64,000 nucleotides of DNA from Ovis canadensis (GCF_042477335.2 NC_091245.1:112378501-112442500), one strand, 5' to 3'; shown: positions 36,505 through 48,937, counted from the first letter of the stretch. A program made the numbers and translations. The notes: generated by a model not told the origin, from the sequence alone.

Positions 36505-36819
36505 GTGTGTTTATTAATTTACTTTTGGCTGTGCTGGGTCTTTGTTGTGGCACAGGCTGTTTCTCTAGCTGTGGTGAGCAGGGGCAACTCTCTAGTTGTA
36601 GTACATGGGTTTCTCATTGTGGTGGCTTCTCTTGTTGCAGAGCACAGGCTTCAGAGCATGCAGGCTTTAGCAGTTGCAGCACTTGGCTTAGTAGTCGTGG
36701 CTCCCAGGCTCCAGAACACAAGCTCAGAAGTTGTGGGATCTTCCCAGACCAGGGATCGAACCCATGGCTCCAGAATTGGCAGGCAGGTAGATTCTTTGCC
36801 ACTGAGCCACCAGGGAAAA
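36505..36819 (-). mobile_element. CHR-1 SINE
   Basis: Complement of the CHR-1 body with the tRNA-like head at right (GCCACTGAGCCACCAGGGAA). The ORFs across it are SINE sequence. Confidence 0.88.
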
Positions 36820-37211
36820 CCAGAAACTATTTGTTGAATGAGAAGGGCACTGAGGAGAATTAGGAGTTCTGTGAGATAAACTTTTGCAGTCAACTTTGAT
36901 TAAAGTCTGTTACAAACCCACAATGGACCTCATTATCTCTAAGGGGAAAGGATTGACTTTCCCTCCAGCATGTAAATGCTGTGAACTGGTGGGAATTCAG
37001 CCACCATTTCAACCAGTCCCTGATCATATCCTTCAAATACTGGCAAAGTGGTGTCGGGTATGCTGGTGTAGGGTGGACTGAATTGCTATGGCTCCCTCTA
37101 GTGGCTGCTGTGTGGAACTCTTCACAGAATCCTTTCTGGCTATAATCGTAGCCTCTAAATTGCTGCTTCTATAGATATTCACCCAGACATCATTCAGATT
37201 TGAGGTAGGGT
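36820..37211. other. unannotated sequence
   Basis: No repeat or exon recognised. Confidence 0.4.
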
Positions 37212-37431
37212 TTGGGCAAGGCTTCCCAGGTGGCTCAGAGGTTAAAGCATCTGCCTGCAATGTGGGAGACCTGGGTTCGATCCCTGGGTTGGGAAGATCC
37301 TCTGGAGAAGGAAACGGCAACCCACTCTAGTAGTCTTGCCTGGTGAATCCCATGGACGGAGGAGCCTGGTGGGCTACAGTCCACGGGGTCGCAGAGTCCG
37401 ACACGACTTCACTTCACTTCACTTGGGCAAG
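37212..37431 (+). mobile_element. young-looking Bov-tA SINE with target duplication
   Basis: SINE 37221-37422 between TTGGGCAAG copies (37212-37220, 37423-37431). It is close to consensus and has an (ACTTC)n-type tail. Confidence 0.93.
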
Positions 37432-37514
37432 GAGCTCGAAAGTAGACAACCTTCTTAATATTGGCAGATGTGGGCCATTCTTAAGTGACTAGGTGGCCAC
37501 TTTCAAAATATGAT

Positions 37515-37790
37515 TTTTTAAAAAATGTATTTATTTTCTTATTGAAGGATAATTACTTTACAGAGTTTTGCTGTTTTCTGTCAAACCTCAACACGAATCA
37601 GCCATAGGTATACATATATCCCCTCCCTTATGAACCTCCCTCCCGTCTCCTGCCCCATTGCACCCCTCTAGGTTGATACAGAGCCCCTGTCTGAGTTTCC
37701 TGAGCCACACAGCAAATTCCCGTTGGCTATCCTTTGTTTGCCTTTCCTACTGTTCTTTTCCCCTTGTAGTTAATCTTTAATGATTTTTGA
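37515..37790 (-). mobile_element. L1 3'-UTR fragment
   Basis: TCAAACCTCAACACGAATCA and GAGTTTCCTGAGCCACACAG are blocks of the ruminant L1 3' UTR. Confidence 0.8.
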
Positions 37791-37865
37791 TAGATCCACT
37801 TCTTGGTATATTCATGTATATTTAGTCTATGCAAAGACAACTAGGTGGCCAGTATGTTTCTAGAT

Positions 37866-38103
37866 CAGTGGTTCTCAGTTTGGGAGTTCTCAGTCAGTAG
37901 GAAGATTTTGCCCTGCAAAAATATCTGGTAATGTCAGGAAGCATCTTTGATTGTCATGACCAGAGACAGGGGATGTGTTACTGGCATCTAATGGGCAGAG
38001 GCCAGGGATACTGTTAAACATCATACGATGTACAGAACAGTTTGCCATGTCAAGCAGTTATCTGGACCAAACTATCAATAGTGCTGCTGCAGTTGAGAAA
38101 CCC
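37866..38103 (+). mobile_element. MER5A-like hAT DNA transposon
   Basis: Starts CAGTGGTTCTCAGT and ends TTGAGAAACCC (inverted termini); core TGCTACTGGCATCTA-like and AGAGGCCAGGGATACTG. A mammal-wide fossil. Confidence 0.85.
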
Positions 38104-39112
38104 AATCTAGATTTGCTCCACAGGGGGAAGTTGAAGAAATTCAGGGAAGGCAATAACTTTGGCAGTGACAAAAATTAACCCTTTAAAAATTGTTTCTTCT
38201 CGGTGTGGAGTGTGACTCCTGACTTTTCCCCTAGGAAAAGGACAACCTCGCAGTTCATCAAATCAAATCAGCCATCTTCAGGGCTTTACGACTATAGCTA
38301 TAGAGACACAAGGTCATGAAACCTGTTTTGCCACATTGCTATATCACATATTCTCTGCGTAACAAAGACAAAAGTACAATTTCTTGGGTGGACTGTCTGT
38401 ATTTTACTCTTTCCGGGAGGTAGAAACAAAATCTTGAGGAAGAGAAGTAACTTGCTGTAGTCAGTGGCTTCACAGTCAGCATATGGACGCTTTATCTATC
38501 AGATCCTGGTTGTGTGACTAGAGTAAGTGTCCTAAGGAAGCTTAAGGTTACGCCCAGTTTATTTCAGAAACCCTAGCCCCTTAAAACTGAGAATGGGTCT
38601 GTTCCTCCTGAGTTCTCCAGAATTCAGATATGCTCAGTCAAAAGAAAACATTAGAGAAACACGGGGAAACCAGATTCTAAAATATCAGTTTAATTTTTTA
38701 TTTTTTTTTAAGACTGAGGAAAAAGAAAGCTCCAGCTCACCCACAATGTCTTAGGGGGAAACTGGGGAGCAGTAAAAGAGTGATCTGAGGGGTTCTTTGA
38801 TTTTCGGCTGGAATCTGGGGCCTGGTGATGTAAGACATACACTGAATGCTATTTCAAGGACAGCCAGAAAGATGCCAAGACACAGCCATTCTCCCAGTGA
38901 GTTCACAAGCCTTGGTAAGGGAATTTTGAAGGGATAGCCTCTTCTTTTCCCCATTTGTTTCTTCCCTTCCGTCAGGTAGAATTCAGCCACAGGAAAAACC
39001 CAACTGCTGGGAACTGAGCTGCTAAAAAGTCTGAGTTATAGTAAACAAGTGATTGCTCATCACCCTGGGGTTTGCAAATCCTGGTTTTTTTAGTATAGGC
39101 AGCTAATGAGCT
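38104..39112. other. unannotated intergenic sequence
   Basis: A T-rich run near 38694-38711; nothing else recognised. Confidence 0.4.
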
Positions 39113-39574
39113 TCAGTTCAGTCCAGTTCAGTTCAGTCACTCAGTTGTGTCCGACTCTTTGCGACCCCATGAATCGCAGCACGCCAGGCCTCCCTGTCCA
39201 TCACCAACTCCCGGAGTTCACTCAGACTCACATCCATCGAGTCAGTGATGCCATCCAGCCATCTCATCCTCTGTTGTCCCCTTCTCCTCCTGCCTGCAAT
39301 CCCTCCCAGCATCAGAGTCTTTTCCAATGAGTCAACTCTTCGCATGAGGTGGCCAAAGTACTGGAGCTTCAGCTTTAGCATCATTCCTTCCAAAGAAATC
39401 CCAGGGCTGATCTCCTTTAGGATGGACTGGTTGGATCTCCTTGCAGTCCAAGGGACCCTCAAGAGTCTTCTCCAACACCACAGTTCAAACGCATCAATTC
39501 TTCAGTGCTCAGCCTTCTTCACAGTCCAACTCTCACATCCATACATGACCACAGGAAAAACCATAGCCTTGACT
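39113..39574 (-). mobile_element. BovB 3' part
   Basis: 3' end CAGTTCAGTCCAGTTCAG at left; open for 109 codons of the ORF C-terminus (39133-39462). 5'-truncated at CCTTGACTATAC. Confidence 0.92.
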
Positions 39575-39596
39575 ATACAAAAGTGTATAGTGGGAA

Positions 39597-39632
39597 GTGT
39601 GTGTGTCTGTGTGTGTGTGCATGTGTGCATGC
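39597..39632. repeat. interrupted (GT)n
   Basis: GTGTGTGTCTGTGTGTGTGT then GCATGTGTGCATGC. Confidence 0.85.
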
Positions 39633-40867
39633 ACCTGCCCAGCATTGAATCCCAGTCATTGTGTTTGTGAAAGACCCAACCACCACTATGAAAGTGGAAA
39701 ACGCCAGAAGTTCAATTCCCAACCTCCCTTGGAAGTAGAACATGGACGTATGTCCTGGGATCGGTCACTTGATCTTAGCTTCTGATTTAGAAACTATTAA
39801 AGAAAAAATGAAGAATGGACCCTGGAGAAGTCACTTTGGTACAGACGGTACAATAGCAATTTGGAGTCCATGTCTAGCTGAGGCAGGGAGGGAGTGGTGG
39901 AGTCTGAGTCTAGTGGTGGGAGGACAACAGGAATACAACTGGTAGCCAGCGTTGTCGTCCCTGGGCTGGTTTTATTTGGGCGGTACTCCTAGCCGCAGCC
40001 AAAGTCTCCCCTCTTCTTGCTCATTTTCAAACCATCGTTTTGACAGAACCTCCCAGTAGTTATTGGGACTACACAGCATCTTTTCAGGAGATTCCTTTTC
40101 TTTATAAACAATTCAGTGTCAGTTTCTGTTCATCACAAATTGGAATACGACTGGAATTGGTTCTAAGAAATGAGATGCATTGAACAACAGAACTCAAATG
40201 TGAATTGACTGACTAGAGAGGGTAAAGTATAAGGCTATGAGGACCTCAGAGTTTTGAGCTGGAAAGTTAGTGACCCTTGTTATATGGTTGTAAGACTGTT
40301 GGCAGTTTCTTAAAGTGTTTGCTGAGGTCATAAAAGACCCTATCAGAAAGAAGAAGTGCTGAAATTCAAGAAGGCTTGTCTGAAAGCAGAGAATAGATGG
40401 GAAATAGGACTTCACTGGAAGAGGCTCTTTCTGTCTGCAGCCTATAATTTAAACTATTAAGTATTCAATTAGCTGAAACTGTTGGGCCAAAATATGTTAA
40501 TTTTCTACTTCAGGATAGGTTTAGTGGTGAGGAGAGGTATGCAAAGATTAAGACATGTTTGATAGAGACCCTGAAGACATGAGGCCATGGTGTAAAATGG
40601 TCTCACAATCAGTTTGCAGTCTTAGTTGAGGCTCCAGGTTCGTTGCTCGATGGAACAAACAGAGAACTAGGATTTAAAAACCATTTTGGGAAGTGAAAGT
40701 CAAGTTCCTTTGTAATAGCATCACCAAACACTGGCTGATTTTCTTTAAATCTGACTGCCATTTCCACAGAACAGTACTCTTAAGAATCTTAGATTTTTTT
40801 CATTCTGTTATTCAAAGCTCAGAGACCTCAAAATCGTGTTTTCAGTTTATTGACTCTTTAGCTTCCA
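39633..40867. other. sequence downstream of SLAMF1
   Basis: Unique-looking DNA. It may contain a longer SLAMF1 3' UTR if a distal poly(A) site is used (TTTATT near 39969). Confidence 0.4.
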
Positions 40868-41452
40868 GGTTTTACAAATAAAATACTTTATTAGCTTCTT
40901 TGATAGAATAATGTCAGAGTGTTTTACATACAATGAGGAATTCACCCTTCACTGTCTGTTCAGAGAGAGAAACTGAGACACAGAACCTTGATCAAGTCTA
41001 TTTGGTGATCAGGAGCAGCTCTCAGACTGAGTCCAGGCAGCCAAGGTGTAAGCAGTTCCAGACTCTGTGGCTGGTGGTCAGCTGTGTGAGATAGGTCCTA
41101 GACATCCTGTGCTGGCTTTCTGTCTTTAGCTTTTATCATCAAGTTGCGGCAAAACACAAGACACCTGAAGGTCCAGACTCACTGGACTAGCATTATCCAT
41201 TTCATCGGCTATACCCCGGAGATGTAAAGTTGTATCAACTAGCTCTCTGCTCTGAGCCTGGGCCACGCTTGGGAAGCCTCACTTCCGTATCCATTTCACA
41301 GGTAGATGTGGAAGCAACATCACCAGGGAACCGAACCGAGAAGAATGCAGATGTGCAGATGTCACAAAATACTTGGGGTCTGGGACCAAGTTCAGTGTTT
41401 ATTTTGGCTCTTCTATATTCCTTCAGAAAGTCCTTTCACTGACTCTGTGATG
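40868..41452 (-). other. SLAMF1: SLAMF1 3' UTR (proximal model)
   Basis: From the stop codon to just past the AATAAA at 40887-40892. The true end could be further left. A second AATAAA-type match near 41398-41403 lies only about 50 nt after the stop and is less likely. Confidence 0.5.
40887..40892 (-). terminator. SLAMF1: candidate poly(A) signal
   Basis: AATAAA on the minus strand, about 560 nt after the SLAMF1 stop. Confidence 0.5.
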
Positions 41453-41503
41453 TCAGCTCTCTGGAAGCGTCACACTGGCATAGACTGTGAAGGAACCTGA
41501 TTC
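41453..41503 (-). CDS. SLAMF1: SLAMF1 last coding exon
   Basis: Seventeen codons including stop: ESGSFTVYASVTLPES then TGA (41453-41455). The acceptor is a pyrimidine tract ending CCCCTAG (41504 onward). It contains the distal immunoreceptor tyrosine switch motif TVYASV (TxYxxV), which in the family recruits SAP, EAT-2 or SHP-2. The residue before the Thr is Phe; as I recall, human has Ile there. The exon starts in phase 0, matching the donor at 43069. Confidence 0.93.
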   Translation of the reverse strand, partial: ESGSFTVYASVTLPES

Positions 41504-41689
41504 CTAGGGGAAAAATAGAACAAGTCTATAAGAGGAGGGACCAGCACTAGGTTTACAGGCTATAAAGGGAAAGTGTGATGCTTAGGAAAAGGAAAGGTTC
41601 TCAAGAATCAGGTAGCATTGCACCTTGCTCAGCATCTGTCACAGCTGGGTTTATCAAGATTGTTTTGATATGAATCATTTTAAAAGTCT

Positions 41690-41838
41690 CTGTTGAGTTT
41701 GTTACAATATTGTGTCTGTTCTATGTTTTGGTTTTGGGGGCCATGAGGCATGTGGGATCTTAGTTCCTCAATGAGGGATCGAATCCACATCCCCTGCATT
41801 GGAAGGCAAAGTGCTAACCACAAGACCTCTGGGAAACC
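41690..41838 (-). mobile_element. CHR-2-type SINE (intron)
   Basis: TTGAGTTTGTTACAATATTG ... CTAACCACAAGACCTCTGGG, complement of the CHR-2 body and head. Confidence 0.8.
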
Positions 41839-42691
41839 ATAGAGCTAGAGGCAGCACTCAGGTCCCCAGACTGCCTGCCCACAGATGGGCTACAGTTTCC
41901 TTCAAGCATATGCAAGCCATCAGGGAGACTAGGAAAACTCACCCAGGCACTCAACTTAGAGACAGAACTCAGCCAAGAGAGTTCTAAATTAGCAAGTTTT
42001 TAAAAAGGGAAGATCAGTGAGACCTAAAGAGAGAAGGAAGAAGAGGTTCAGGTGGGAGAGGGATGGGGAGGAGATGGAGACTGAGCAGAGAATTCTCGTA
42101 AGGAGAGGAGATTCAGGAGTCAGAGACACAAAGAGACAGGAGTGGGGGAATTCAGGTGGTTTTGCTGCAAAATGTGAATATATACCAAGCGCTGTGTTTC
42201 TTCCCCAAGAAAACATCATTAAAAACCTACATGATTTTTTAAAGTCAGATTTATGTTTTTACTTCCCTTTGGAGAGGAGTGTTCTGTAACTAAACCTCAA
42301 AATGAAGATAAGGCATCTTTCCAGGCATTGCTGGGTATGTGTACAGTAGGCTTGAGGAAAATAGGTAAAAGTAGGTATTTCTGTGGTCTTTTGATCCTCC
42401 ATTATCTCCTAAAATTCTTTACTTAATAAAGCCCAACTGGAGCCAAGACTTCAGCCCAGAATTTACTTCTGTTCATTTAGTAAAAGGAAGATTTTTGTCA
42501 AGTAAACTTCTTGCAATGGGATAAAACAGGTGGGCTAGGCGTCATATTCTTTACACATTTGCAGAGCTCTACTCCTAAATATTCTGATAAATAGGGCTGA
42601 ATGAAACTAGGCATGGTAATTTTTACAAAGCTCCCCTGGCTATATGCAGCTGGACTTGAGAAGTCCTGGACTCAAGATGCAGTTCCTGAAC

Positions 42692-42855
42692 TTAAGCATG
42701 CATCAGGACCACTTGGAAGATGTTGTTTTTCAATGTGCAGATACCTGGTGACCTGTTACAGACATTCTGATTGAACAGATCTTAGAGAGAAGTTTCCAGA
42801 ATCTTTATTTTTAAGAAATATGCCAACTGATTCTGATGTGGTCCTTAGACAGCTC
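42692..42855. mobile_element. MER20-like hAT fragment (intron)
   Basis: GCATGCATCAGGACCACTTG and AACTGATTCTGATGTGGTCC resemble the two halves of MER20. Confidence 0.5.
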
Positions 42856-43069
42856 CCAGAGAAATACCAGCGAAGAGAAAGCGAGCAGGGACGGCAGGTG
42901 AGAAGCCATGAGGGTTTTCCCAGAAGCCCTGCAATCAAGGCTGCAGATGCTTCTTGCTGCCTGCTTGCTAGGACCTGCGTTCTCCATTTCAGCTCCACAC
43001 AGGTTCCACCCTTTCCCAGCCTCCACCTAGTTCCTCTCTACAGAGAGGAGGCACAGAGCAATGCCTCAC

Positions 43070-43162
43070 CTGGATGGGCTCTGGGACAGGCTCTGTGGCA
43101 GCGACATAAATGGTGGTGCAGGGGTCCTGTGCTGGCAGGGGGTCAGGTCTCTTCTGAATGGA
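43070..43162 (-). CDS. SLAMF1: SLAMF1 second cytoplasmic exon
   Basis: Thirty-one codons, phase 0 at both ends: [31 protein letters not shown]. Acceptor TTTCCCTTGTAG (43163 onward), donor GTGAGGC (43063-43069). The middle tyrosine motif TIYVAA lacks the Val/Ile at +3 of a full switch motif; human SLAMF1, as I recall it, has the same sequence. Confidence 0.95.
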
Positions 43163-43527
43163 CTACAAGGGAAACAAAGTGAACAAGCCATTAGTTGAGC
43201 AGTGAGTTATTTCCCATCTAATTCTCCTCATGGAGAAGCACAGAATCAAGAAGTTAGGAGCTGCAAAGTTCTTTGGAGTCATTTGGTCCTTTTCAGGTGA
43301 AAATTCTCCCCCAGATTCCCTGGAACTCAATTCCCTGGGCTTTGCTTAAGACTCCTCGAGTGACATCTTGGAGCTTACAGACTTGTGAGGCAGCCTGATT
43401 TACCATTACCACTTCCCAACTGTGTTAAAAGTCTTCCTCATAGTGAACTGAAATTGGTGTGGCTCTTACATGGATAGCTGATGAGAATGAGATATATATA
43501 GTATTTTAGTCTCATTCATATCACCTA

Positions 43528-43730
43528 CATAGGACTTCTCAACACTCAGACTGTAAAGAATCTGCCTGCAATGTAGAAGACCCAAGTTCAATCCCTGGGT
43601 TGGGAAGATCCCCTGGAGAAGGGAATGGCAACACACTCCAGTATTCTTGCCTGGGAAATCCCATGAACAGAGGAGCCTGGCAGGCTATAGCCCATGTGGT
43701 TGCAAAGAGTCAGACACGACTGAGTGACTA
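43528..43730 (+). mobile_element. Bov-tA SINE (intron)
   Basis: AGGACTTCTCAACACTCAGA head, BovA body, GACTGAGTGACTAAC tail. Confidence 0.88.
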
Positions 43731-43849
43731 ACACCCACATACACACACGCATATCACTCATAACATGCAGAGGTCCTGCTATTCCTCACTATCATGGCTT
43801 CTCATCAATTCTCTTTCCTATCTAAATACCAAACTTAATAATAACCATA

Positions 43850-44050
43850 CATATGCAAGTGTTTTAAGTTTACAAAGTTTTTCACATATATCTTCCCATT
43901 TGTCTCACAACCACTCTATATGTTAAATACTACTGTTACTCACATTTCATAGATGAAGATGCTAAAGTCCAGAAAGGTTTAGTGCTTTCTTAATGGCATG
44001 TACAAGAAGTATCAAAGCCAGGAGTTTAACTTAAAGCACATGTACTTTCC
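43850..44050 (+). mobile_element. MIR-like SINE
   Basis: Diverged: CACATATATCTTCCCATTTG ... CATTTCATAGATGAAGATGC resembles the MIR core. Confidence 0.5.
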
Positions 44051-44129
44051 ATCATGTTCTTCTTTGGTTGCCCCAACTTATGATAACCTCTCCTTTACTT
44101 AAATTCCTTAGGTACTTAAAGCCTAATTC

Positions 44130-44300
44130 TCACTGTATACAAGGCACTCTGATATATTTATATGTTGCTTCTCCAAACAAACCATCAGTTCCTTGACAAA
44201 TAGCCTATTTTTTTTTTTTTTTTGCATTCCCTACAAAGCAGCGCTGGGCACTCAAGAACCTTCAGTTGATGTTTGTTAATGTTACTTAGAATGAATTAAA
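44130..44300 (+). mobile_element. L2-like 3' end with poly(T)
   Basis: TTCCTTGACAAATAGCC, a T-run at 44207-44223, then GGGCACTCAAGAACCTTCAG and GATGTTTGTTAATG. Confidence 0.5.
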
Positions 44301-44731
44301 ATGCACAATACCAGGACAAAATTAATGTAGGTGTCAACTGAGACCACATCTCTCTAAGATGGAGATGACATATCTGATGCCTAGAAAGTCATCCTTTCAA
44401 CATACATAGGGGCACTGGTGTTGGATAATATTATACTCTTCCTTTCCTGAACATAAAGACTTAATGATGAAGCCCATGGGTTTTAATGGGAGAGAACTTG
44501 GAATCTTGTCATCTGATGGAAGAGATAAGAAATTGGAAAAGTTTACTAGAGGGAAGAAGATTCAAGGTGTGACATGATCTTTCTTTTCATATATCTGATT
44601 AATTGCCATGTAGAAGAGGAATTACATTTGTTCTATAGAGTACTTTAGCTTTAAACCAAGGTTGGAAGCTTTAGGGTAAGATTTTGGTTCAGTATAATGA
44701 AGATTTTTCTAATAGTAAAGAAAAGAAAGAA

Positions 44732-44936
44732 AACGTTAGTCACTCAGTTGTGTCCGATTCTCTGCAACCCCATGGACTGTAGCCCTCCAAGCTCCTCTGT
44801 CCGTGATATTCTCCAAGCAAGAGTACTGGAATGTGTTGCCATTCCCTTCTCCAGAGGAGCTTCCTGACCCAGGGATTGAAGCCAGGTCTCTTGCATTGCA
44901 GGCAGATTCTTTACCATCAGAGCCAACAGGGAAGTA
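44732..44936 (-). mobile_element. Bov-tA SINE (intron)
   Basis: BovA body at left, tRNA head complement ACCATCAGAGCCAACAGGGA at right. Confidence 0.9.
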
Positions 44937-45009
44937 AGAGGTGCTCAAATGTGGGATGAATTGTCTTGAGAGGCAGTGAATTCCCCACCACTGGAAGTGG
45001 TTGGGGTAG

Positions 45010-45150
45010 AGCAGGAGTTCTCACACTTTAATGTGCATAAGAATTTCCTAGGGATCTTGTTAGAAGTTTAGTTTTATTTCAGAAGATCTGAGGCAGGAAA
45101 TTTCTGCATTTGTAATTAGGTCCCAGGTAATGCTTTTAGTAAAAGATTGT
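45010..45150. mobile_element. MER20-like hAT fragment
   Basis: AGTTCTCACACTTTAATGTG start resembles a MER20 terminus. Confidence 0.5.
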
Positions 45151-45249
45151 TTTAGTAAAAAGGAGCTAGCCAGCACTTTGGAAGTAATGTTGTAGAAGAT
45201 AATTCATGCAGTAACTGGGTGAAATTAAAGAAGATCTAAATAAAAGAAA

Positions 45250-46347
45250 GAAGATAACATTTTGTGAATTTAAAGTTCAATATTAAAACATACATGGTCT
45301 TCTCAAATTGATCAATGCAGTTCTAATTAAAATTCCAGGAAAATTTTAAGGAGGGTCTTGAAAATGGAATCTAAAATACATAGATGAAAATACAAAGGAC
45401 TAAAAATGGCCAAGAACTTGAAGAAGAACAAGTGAAAAGAAAGAGTTAGTCACTCAGTCATGTCTGACTCTGCAACCCCATGAACTGTAGCTCACCAGGC
45501 TTCTTTGTCCATAGGATTCTCTAGGCAAGAATACTGGAGTGGGTTGCCATTCCCTTCTCCAGGGTATCTTCCTGACCCAGGGATGGAACCTGGGTCTCCT
45601 GCATTGCAGGTAGATTCTTTACCATGTGAGCCACAGATTTATAATAAATCTGTAAGCACAGGTTTGTAAAGACAGTATGGTACTGGTGCAAGTGTAAAGA
45701 AATAGAACAATGGAGCAGAACAGAGAACTTCAGAATAGATCCACACATATATGGACCCTTGATTTATAATGATGTGGCACTGCAGTGGGTCAAGAATAGT
45801 CTTTTAAATATAGTCAATAGGATATCCATACGGAAAAATATAAAACAACCCATCTCATACCATACTCAAAAGACCATTTTCAGGTACATAACAGACATGC
45901 GTTTAAAAGATAAACCACACTGTTTTTAGAAGACTATAGGAGAATATCTTCTAATATTCTTAACTGGAATATCTTGAAAATTTCTTAACCAGAATACAAA
46001 AAGTTTTATCTACAAAGGAAGAGATTACTAAATTGTTCTATGCAAAAATTGAGAATGTTCCTTTATCAAAATGTATCTCTGAGAAATTTCAGAGGCAAAC
46101 CATAAGATGGGTGAAGGTATCTGATAACATATAACTGCCAAAAAGCCAAATATTTAAGTATCTAAAGAAAATCCCACCCCAAATAGACTGAGACTCAAAG
46201 GAAAAGTGAGTAAGAGATTTAATGGCCACTTTAAGAAAATATGGCAACAAACAGTATGAAAAATTGTTCAACTTGCTTAATAATTAGTGGAATGCAAAAT
46301 GAAACTATAAAAAGGTATCCAACAGAATGACTAGAATTTAAAAGACT
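45250..46347 (+). mobile_element. old L1 ORF2 fragment
   Basis: GACAGTATGGTACTGGTGCA and later blocks match L1 ORF2; many stops. Interrupted by the Bov-tA at 45434 and the BovB at 46348; resumes at 48084. Confidence 0.7.
45434..45634 (-). mobile_element. Bov-tA SINE (intron)
   Basis: BovA body, then CTGCATTGCAGGTAGATTCT and ACCATGTGAGCCACAG. Confidence 0.9.
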
Positions 46348-48083
46348 AATAAATAAGAAAGACTTCTTAAGTGAACAATGCAAAGAAATAGAGGAAAACA
46401 ATAGAATGGGAAAGACTAGAAATCTTTTTAAGAAAATTGCAGATATCAAGGGAACATTTCATGCAAGGATGGGCACAAGAGAGGGCAGAAATGCCAAAGA
46501 CTTAACAGAAACAAAAAAGATTGAGAAGAGGTGGCAAGAACAGACAGAATTATACAAAGGAAGTCTTAATGACCTGGATAATCATGATGGTGTGGTCACT
46601 CACCCAGAGCCAGGCCTCATGGAGTGTGATATCAAGTGGGCCTTAGGAAACACTACTGTGAACAGAGTTAGTGGAGGTGATGGAATTCCAGGTGAGCTCT
46701 TTCAAATCCTAAAAGATGATGCTGTTAAAGTGCTGTGCTCAATATGTCAGCAAATTTGGAAAACTCAGCAGTGGTCACAGAACTGGAAAAGGTCAGTTTT
46801 TATTCCAATCCCAAAGAAAGGCAATGCCAAAGAATGTTCAAATTACCACACAATTGCACTCATTTCACATGCTAGCAAGGTGAAACTTGCTAGAGAATGT
46901 CCAGATGTACAAGCTGGGTTTAGAAAGGCAGAGGAACTAGAGATCAAATTGCCAACATTCGCCAGACATTAGAGAAAGTAAGGGGATTCCAGAAAAGCAT
47001 CTACTTCTGCTTTACTGACGATGCTAGACCCTTTGACAATGTGATTCACAACAAACTATGGAAAATTCTTAAAGAGATGGAAATACCAGACTACCTTACC
47101 TGTCTGCTGAGAAACCTGTATGCAGATCAAGAAGCAACAGTTAGAACTGGACATGGATCAATGGACTGGCTCCAAATCGGGAAAGGAGTACATCAAAGCT
47201 ATATATTGTCACCCTACTTATTTAACTTATATGCAGAGTGCATTATGAGAAATGCTGAGCTAGATGAATCACAAGCTGTAATCAAGGTTGCCAGGAGAAA
47301 TATGAACAAATTCAGATATGCAGATGATAACACTCTAATGGCAGAAAGAGAAGAGGAACTAAAGAGCCTCTTGATGAAGGTGAAAGAGAAGAGTGAAAAA
47401 ACCTGGCTTAAAACTCAACATTCCAAAAACTAAGATCATGGCATCCAGGTCCATCACTTCATGGCAAATAGTAGGGAAAAGTGGAAATGGTGACAGATTT
47501 TATTTTCTTAGGCTCCAAAATCACTGCAGATGGTGATTGCAGCCATGAAATTAAAAGACACTTGCTCCTTGGAAGGAAAGCTATGACAAACCTAGACAAT
47601 GTATTAAAAAGCAGAGATATCACTTTGCCAACAAAGGTCCATATAGTCAAAGCTATGGTTTTTCCATGTATGGATGTGAGAGTTGGACCATAAAGAAGGC
47701 TGAGCACTAAAGAATTCATGCTTTTAAATTGTGGTGCTAGAGAAGACTCTTGAGAGTTACTTGGGCTGAAAAGAATCAAACCAGTCAATCCTAAAGGAGA
47801 TCAATCCTGAATATTCATTGGAAGGACTGATGCTGAAGCTGAAGCTCCAATACTTTGGCCAACTCATGCAAAGAGCCACCTCATTGGAAAAGACCCTGAT
47901 GCTGGGAAAAATTGAAGGCAAAAGGAGAAGGGGGTAGCAGAGGATAAGATGGTTAGATAGCATCACTGACTCAATGGACATGAATTTCAACAAACACCAG
48001 GATATAGCAAAGGACAAGGAAGCCTGGCATGCTATAGTCCATGGTATTGCAATGTGTCAGACACAGCTTAGCGACTGAAGAAC
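46348..48083 (+). mobile_element. BovB LINE, RT to 3' end
   Basis: 1.7 kb copy inserted in the old L1. It covers the linker, RT and 3' end (GTCAGACACAGCTTAGCGAC). An internal gap is visible where the HASKV block runs straight to RECPDVQAGF. Confidence 0.88.
46406..47433 (+). pseudogene. BovB reverse transcriptase, broken
   Basis: Two open pieces: 46406-46972 (N-terminal RT, NRVSGGDGIPGELF, FIPIPKKGNAKECSNYH) and 47041-47433 (YADDNTLMAEREEELKSLL, the RT active site with intact YADD). A deletion, a frameshift and the loss of the FIDYAKAFD block between them (reads FTDDARPFDN) make it inactive. Confidence 0.88.
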
Positions 48084-48900
48084 ACCACCATCAAGTTTTG
48101 ATTAGAATGTGTAACAGCTGAAACTCTGGTATACAGGTGCAAAAAAGTAAATTGATATACATATTTAGAAACACATCTTGGCCTTGTCTAGTCAGTTTGA
48201 AGACATGTATACTGTATGACTTAGCAATTCTACCTCTAGACATATCCCCAACAAAAATATGTGCACATATCTACCAAGAAGCACACATATTAATATGAAT
48301 GGCTGTAGTTTTCATAATCCCTCAGACTAGAAATAAAGTAATTGTCCATCAATAGTTAATTGGAAAAATAAACTCTAGTATATGTATACATCAATATTCC
48401 ATAAAACAATGAATATGAATGCTTTGTATCTAAGCTCAAAGACATGGATGCATCTTATAAAGGTAATATTAAGCAAAAGAAACCAGATATAGGAGGAAAA
48501 ATACTGTAGGATTCCATTTTTATAAAGTCAAAAGAAGGAGTAAACTTTATTTTTTGGAAGTCAGGATAAGGCATCTTTGAGGAGGAGACAGAAAAGAGTG
48601 ATTAGGAGACATACAAGGGGGTCTTCTAGGGGTCCAGATGATGTTCTGTTCCTTGATCTAGGGGTTCATTTTATGGTCCTAAAAGACTCAATACTGAGAG
48701 CTATAATTTCTCCTCGAATATAATAGATGTGCAGATTCAGTGCAATCCTAATAGGATTTTTTCCCTTTTTGTGATGCTTGAGAAGCTGATTCTAAAATAC
48801 ATATGAAAGTACAAAGGGACAAGGATAGTCAAAACTCTTGAAGGAAAACAGGATGAGAAGACTTTATTAGATATGAAGATGGGATAATTCATTGAGGTGA
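48084..48900 (+). mobile_element. old L1 fragments
   Basis: 48084-48640 continues the L1 at 46347 (AATGAATATGAATGCTTTG, AAGAAACCAGATATAGGAGG). 48720-48900 is another L1 ORF2-like piece. Confidence 0.6.
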
Positions 48901-48937
48901 CATTTATAGATTGTGCACTATTTAGTATGTATGTCAT

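Noticed and set aside
36495-36863. Overlapping plus-strand ORFs
   Set aside because: They are translations of a CHR-1 SINE.
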